The notes under the pieces are model-generated. The model saw only the letters and a list, made by a program, of their open reading frames with translations. It was not told where the DNA came from and did no database searches. A DNA stretch of 8,159 nucleotides from Gammaproteobacteria bacterium. Lineage in GTDB: Bacteria; Pseudomonadota; Gammaproteobacteria; HTCC5015. The stretch is from positions 1 through 8,159 of the forward strand of contig JAHDBX010000055.1 in the NCBI GenBank assembly GCA_020630145.1, in the 5' to 3' direction. The stretch's first letter is position 1. Every line of letters begins with the position of its first letter. The position numbers and the translations under genes were made by a program. Positions 7,281-8,159 of this stretch are shown here, piece after piece.

Positions 7281-7856
7281 ATGCCAACAGTCAACTGGGA
7301 ATCACTGATTCAGCAATGTCGCTGTGTTGACCAATTTCGATTCCGCCAGCAACTTAGAAAATGCAAAAAGCCTGAAGATAAGGCTGCACTAGAAAAGCGT
7401 ATAAAGGCATCTATTGCTGCTGTTGAACACAAAAAAAGTTTAGTACCCACTATTAGTTACCCCGCTCAATTACCGGTTAGCGACTTACATGTAGAAATAG
7501 CAGATACTATTCGTCACAACCAAGTTACCATTATTGCCGGCGAAACCGGCTCAGGCAAAACGACGCAAATACCCAAAATTTGCTTAGCGCTTGGCTTAGG
7601 CGTACAAGGCTTAATTGGCCATACTCAACCACGACGTATTGCGGCACGTACTGTTGCTAGCCGAATCAGCGATGAACTAGCTGAAGATTCAACAAGCGAG
7701 ATAGCCAAACAACTCGTGGCTTATCAAGTACGCTTTCATGATAACTCTACCGACAATACAGCCATCAAACTGATGACTGACGGCGTATTATTGGCCGAGA
7801 TGCAACACGATCGTTTTTTAAATAAATACGATTCATTAATCTCAGAATTTTTCTAA
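7281..7856 (+). CDS. hrpA: ATP-dependent RNA helicase HrpA, N-terminal fragment cut before the DEAH box
   Basis: HrpA is a DEAH-box RNA helicase of about 1,300 residues that acts on structured mRNA and stalled ribosomes. Here only 191 codons remain. They show the HrpA N-terminal extension, motif I GETGSGKTTQIPK, motif Ia with GHTQPRRIAARTVA, YQVRFHD, and LMTDGVLLAEMQHDRFLNKYD. In E. coli HrpA the equivalent of KYDSLI continues into IIDEAHERS; here it reads SEFF and stops. Homology therefore ends near base 7841 and the last four codons plus the TAA belong to the AT-rich DNA that follows. The Walker A site is present, but motif II, motif III and the second RecA domain are absent, so the fragment cannot be a working helicase. 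The ATG at 7281 has no clear Shine-Dalgarno but agrees with the family N-terminus. The cut is either an assembly junction or a real disruption. Confidence 0.93.
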   Translation: MPTVNWESLIQQCRCVDQFRFRQQLRKCKKPEDKAALEKRIKASIAAVEHKKSLVPTISYPAQLPVSDLHVEIADTIRHNQVTIIAGETGSGKTTQIPKICLALGLGVQGLIGHTQPRRIAARTVASRISDELAEDSTSEIAKQLVAYQVRFHDNSTDNTAIKLMTDGVLLAEMQHDRFLNKYDSLISEFF

Positions 7857-8159
7857 TTATTTTGATAAACTTTTTTATTATTCATAGACAAAGAAATTCT
7901 ATCTTTTGAAATATGACTTATTTCATCAAGTTTATTAGAATTTTTCAAAGTTTTAAGATATCTAGATATTAAAAAATTTGATAAATGTCCACTCTAAAAT
8001 ATCTTGGGTATTTTGATATTATTTAAAGAAAGTTTTCGATTATTAGTATATTAAAAAGATGAATGAGGAACATTAGATGAATAATTGTTTAAATGATTTA
8101 AAATTCTATTTTTATCATTTCCTTTCGAATTAAAAGTATCATATACTAATGATGATCTT
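7842..8159. other. AT-rich segment of foreign character, starting inside hrpA
   Basis: From about 7842 the composition drops sharply: 7861-8159 holds 58 G+C in 299 bases (about 19%), against 48% in the hrpA line 7561-7620. No standard-code gene of useful length, transposase, terminal inverted repeat or tRNA is recognisable. One minus-strand frame is much more open than the rest and is listed separately. The segment runs to the window end, so its full size is unknown. Candidates are eukaryotic DNA joined by misassembly, a very AT-rich mobile element, or DNA of another AT-rich organism. Confidence 0.75.
7845..8158 (-). CDS. Possible partial protein-coding frame if TAA and TAG encode glutamine
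   Basis: Reading leftward from 8158, about 105 codons contain only three stop triplets: TAA (8053-8051), TAG (7996-7994) and TAG (7855-7853), with no TGA. The other five frames of the same stretch hold roughly 8 to 16 stops each. The predicted protein is Asn/Ser/Lys-rich, with pieces such as LVYDTFNSKGNDKNRILN and SNFLISRYLKTLKNSNKLDE. Arg is coded mostly by AGA and Gly by GGA, and codons often begin with a purine. All this looks like real coding in an AT-rich genome. Reassignment of TAA/TAG to Gln is known in many ciliates and some other protists. A standard-code pseudogene with three nonsense changes, or chance, remains possible. No family is recognised and both ends are open. Confidence 0.35.

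Noticed and set aside
8077..8133. An 18-codon plus-strand frame with GAGGA upstream in the AT-rich tail
   Set aside because: Too short to support, and the purine run is expected by chance. It lies opposite the more open minus-strand frame.
7843..8159. Plus-strand frame starting at 7843 as a reassigned-code gene
   Set aside because: It also reads fairly well with TAA/TAG as Gln, but it carries seven TAR triplets and one TGA, against three TAR and no TGA on the minus strand. It is the weaker choice.
7842..8159. Insertion sequence inside hrpA
   Set aside because: No transposase fragment, no terminal inverted repeat at the junction and no target duplication can be seen. The far end is outside the window, so it cannot be tested fully.

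Overview
About the first 7.84 kb looks like ordinary chromosome of a gammaproteobacterium. It has roughly 40-50% GC in the lines I counted. It carries a glutaminyl-tRNA synthetase, an HrpA-type DEAH helicase and a short MscS channel, all closely resembling the Escherichia coli proteins as I recall them. No species can be named from sequence alone. There are no rRNA or tRNA genes, no CRISPR array and no recognisable insertion sequence.

Layout, left to right. (1) A secreted protein with two SH3b domains and an uncharacterised Cys/His C-terminal domain (90-1094) ends in a strong hairpin. (2) A membrane-anchored HEAT-repeat protein (1144-2214) starts immediately after that hairpin. (3) mscS on the minus strand (2247-3086) converges with the HEAT gene and has a GTG start. 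(4) glnS (true start 3151, end 4821) diverges from mscS across a 64-bp gap, and overlaps moaA (4821-5807) by one base, TAATG. (5) After about 200 bp of intergenic DNA comes a PadR-type repressor (6042-6386), overlapping by 4 bp a HAAS-domain single-pass membrane protein (6383-7150). A 23-bp imperfect palindrome just ahead of padR is the likely autoregulatory operator, and a clear terminator closes this unit. (6) The first 187 codons of hrpA (from 7281) follow.

The genes form small units rather than one pathway: envelope proteins (SH3b, HEAT, MscS), translation plus molybdenum cofactor synthesis (glnS-moaA), a self-regulated PadR/HAAS envelope unit, and RNA processing (hrpA).

The most unusual part is the right end. 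HrpA homology stops around base 7841, just before the expected DEAH box. The sequence then changes abruptly to DNA of about 19% GC (58 G+C in 299 bases, 7861-8159). In that tail one minus-strand frame has only three stop triplets (one TAA, two TAG, no TGA) over about 105 codons. The other five frames have about 8-16 each. Read with TAA and TAG as glutamine, the frame is an uninterrupted Asn/Ser/Lys-rich protein. This suggests DNA from a eukaryote with a ciliate-type code, or a decayed gene, joined to bacterial hrpA either by assembly chimerism or by a real insertion.
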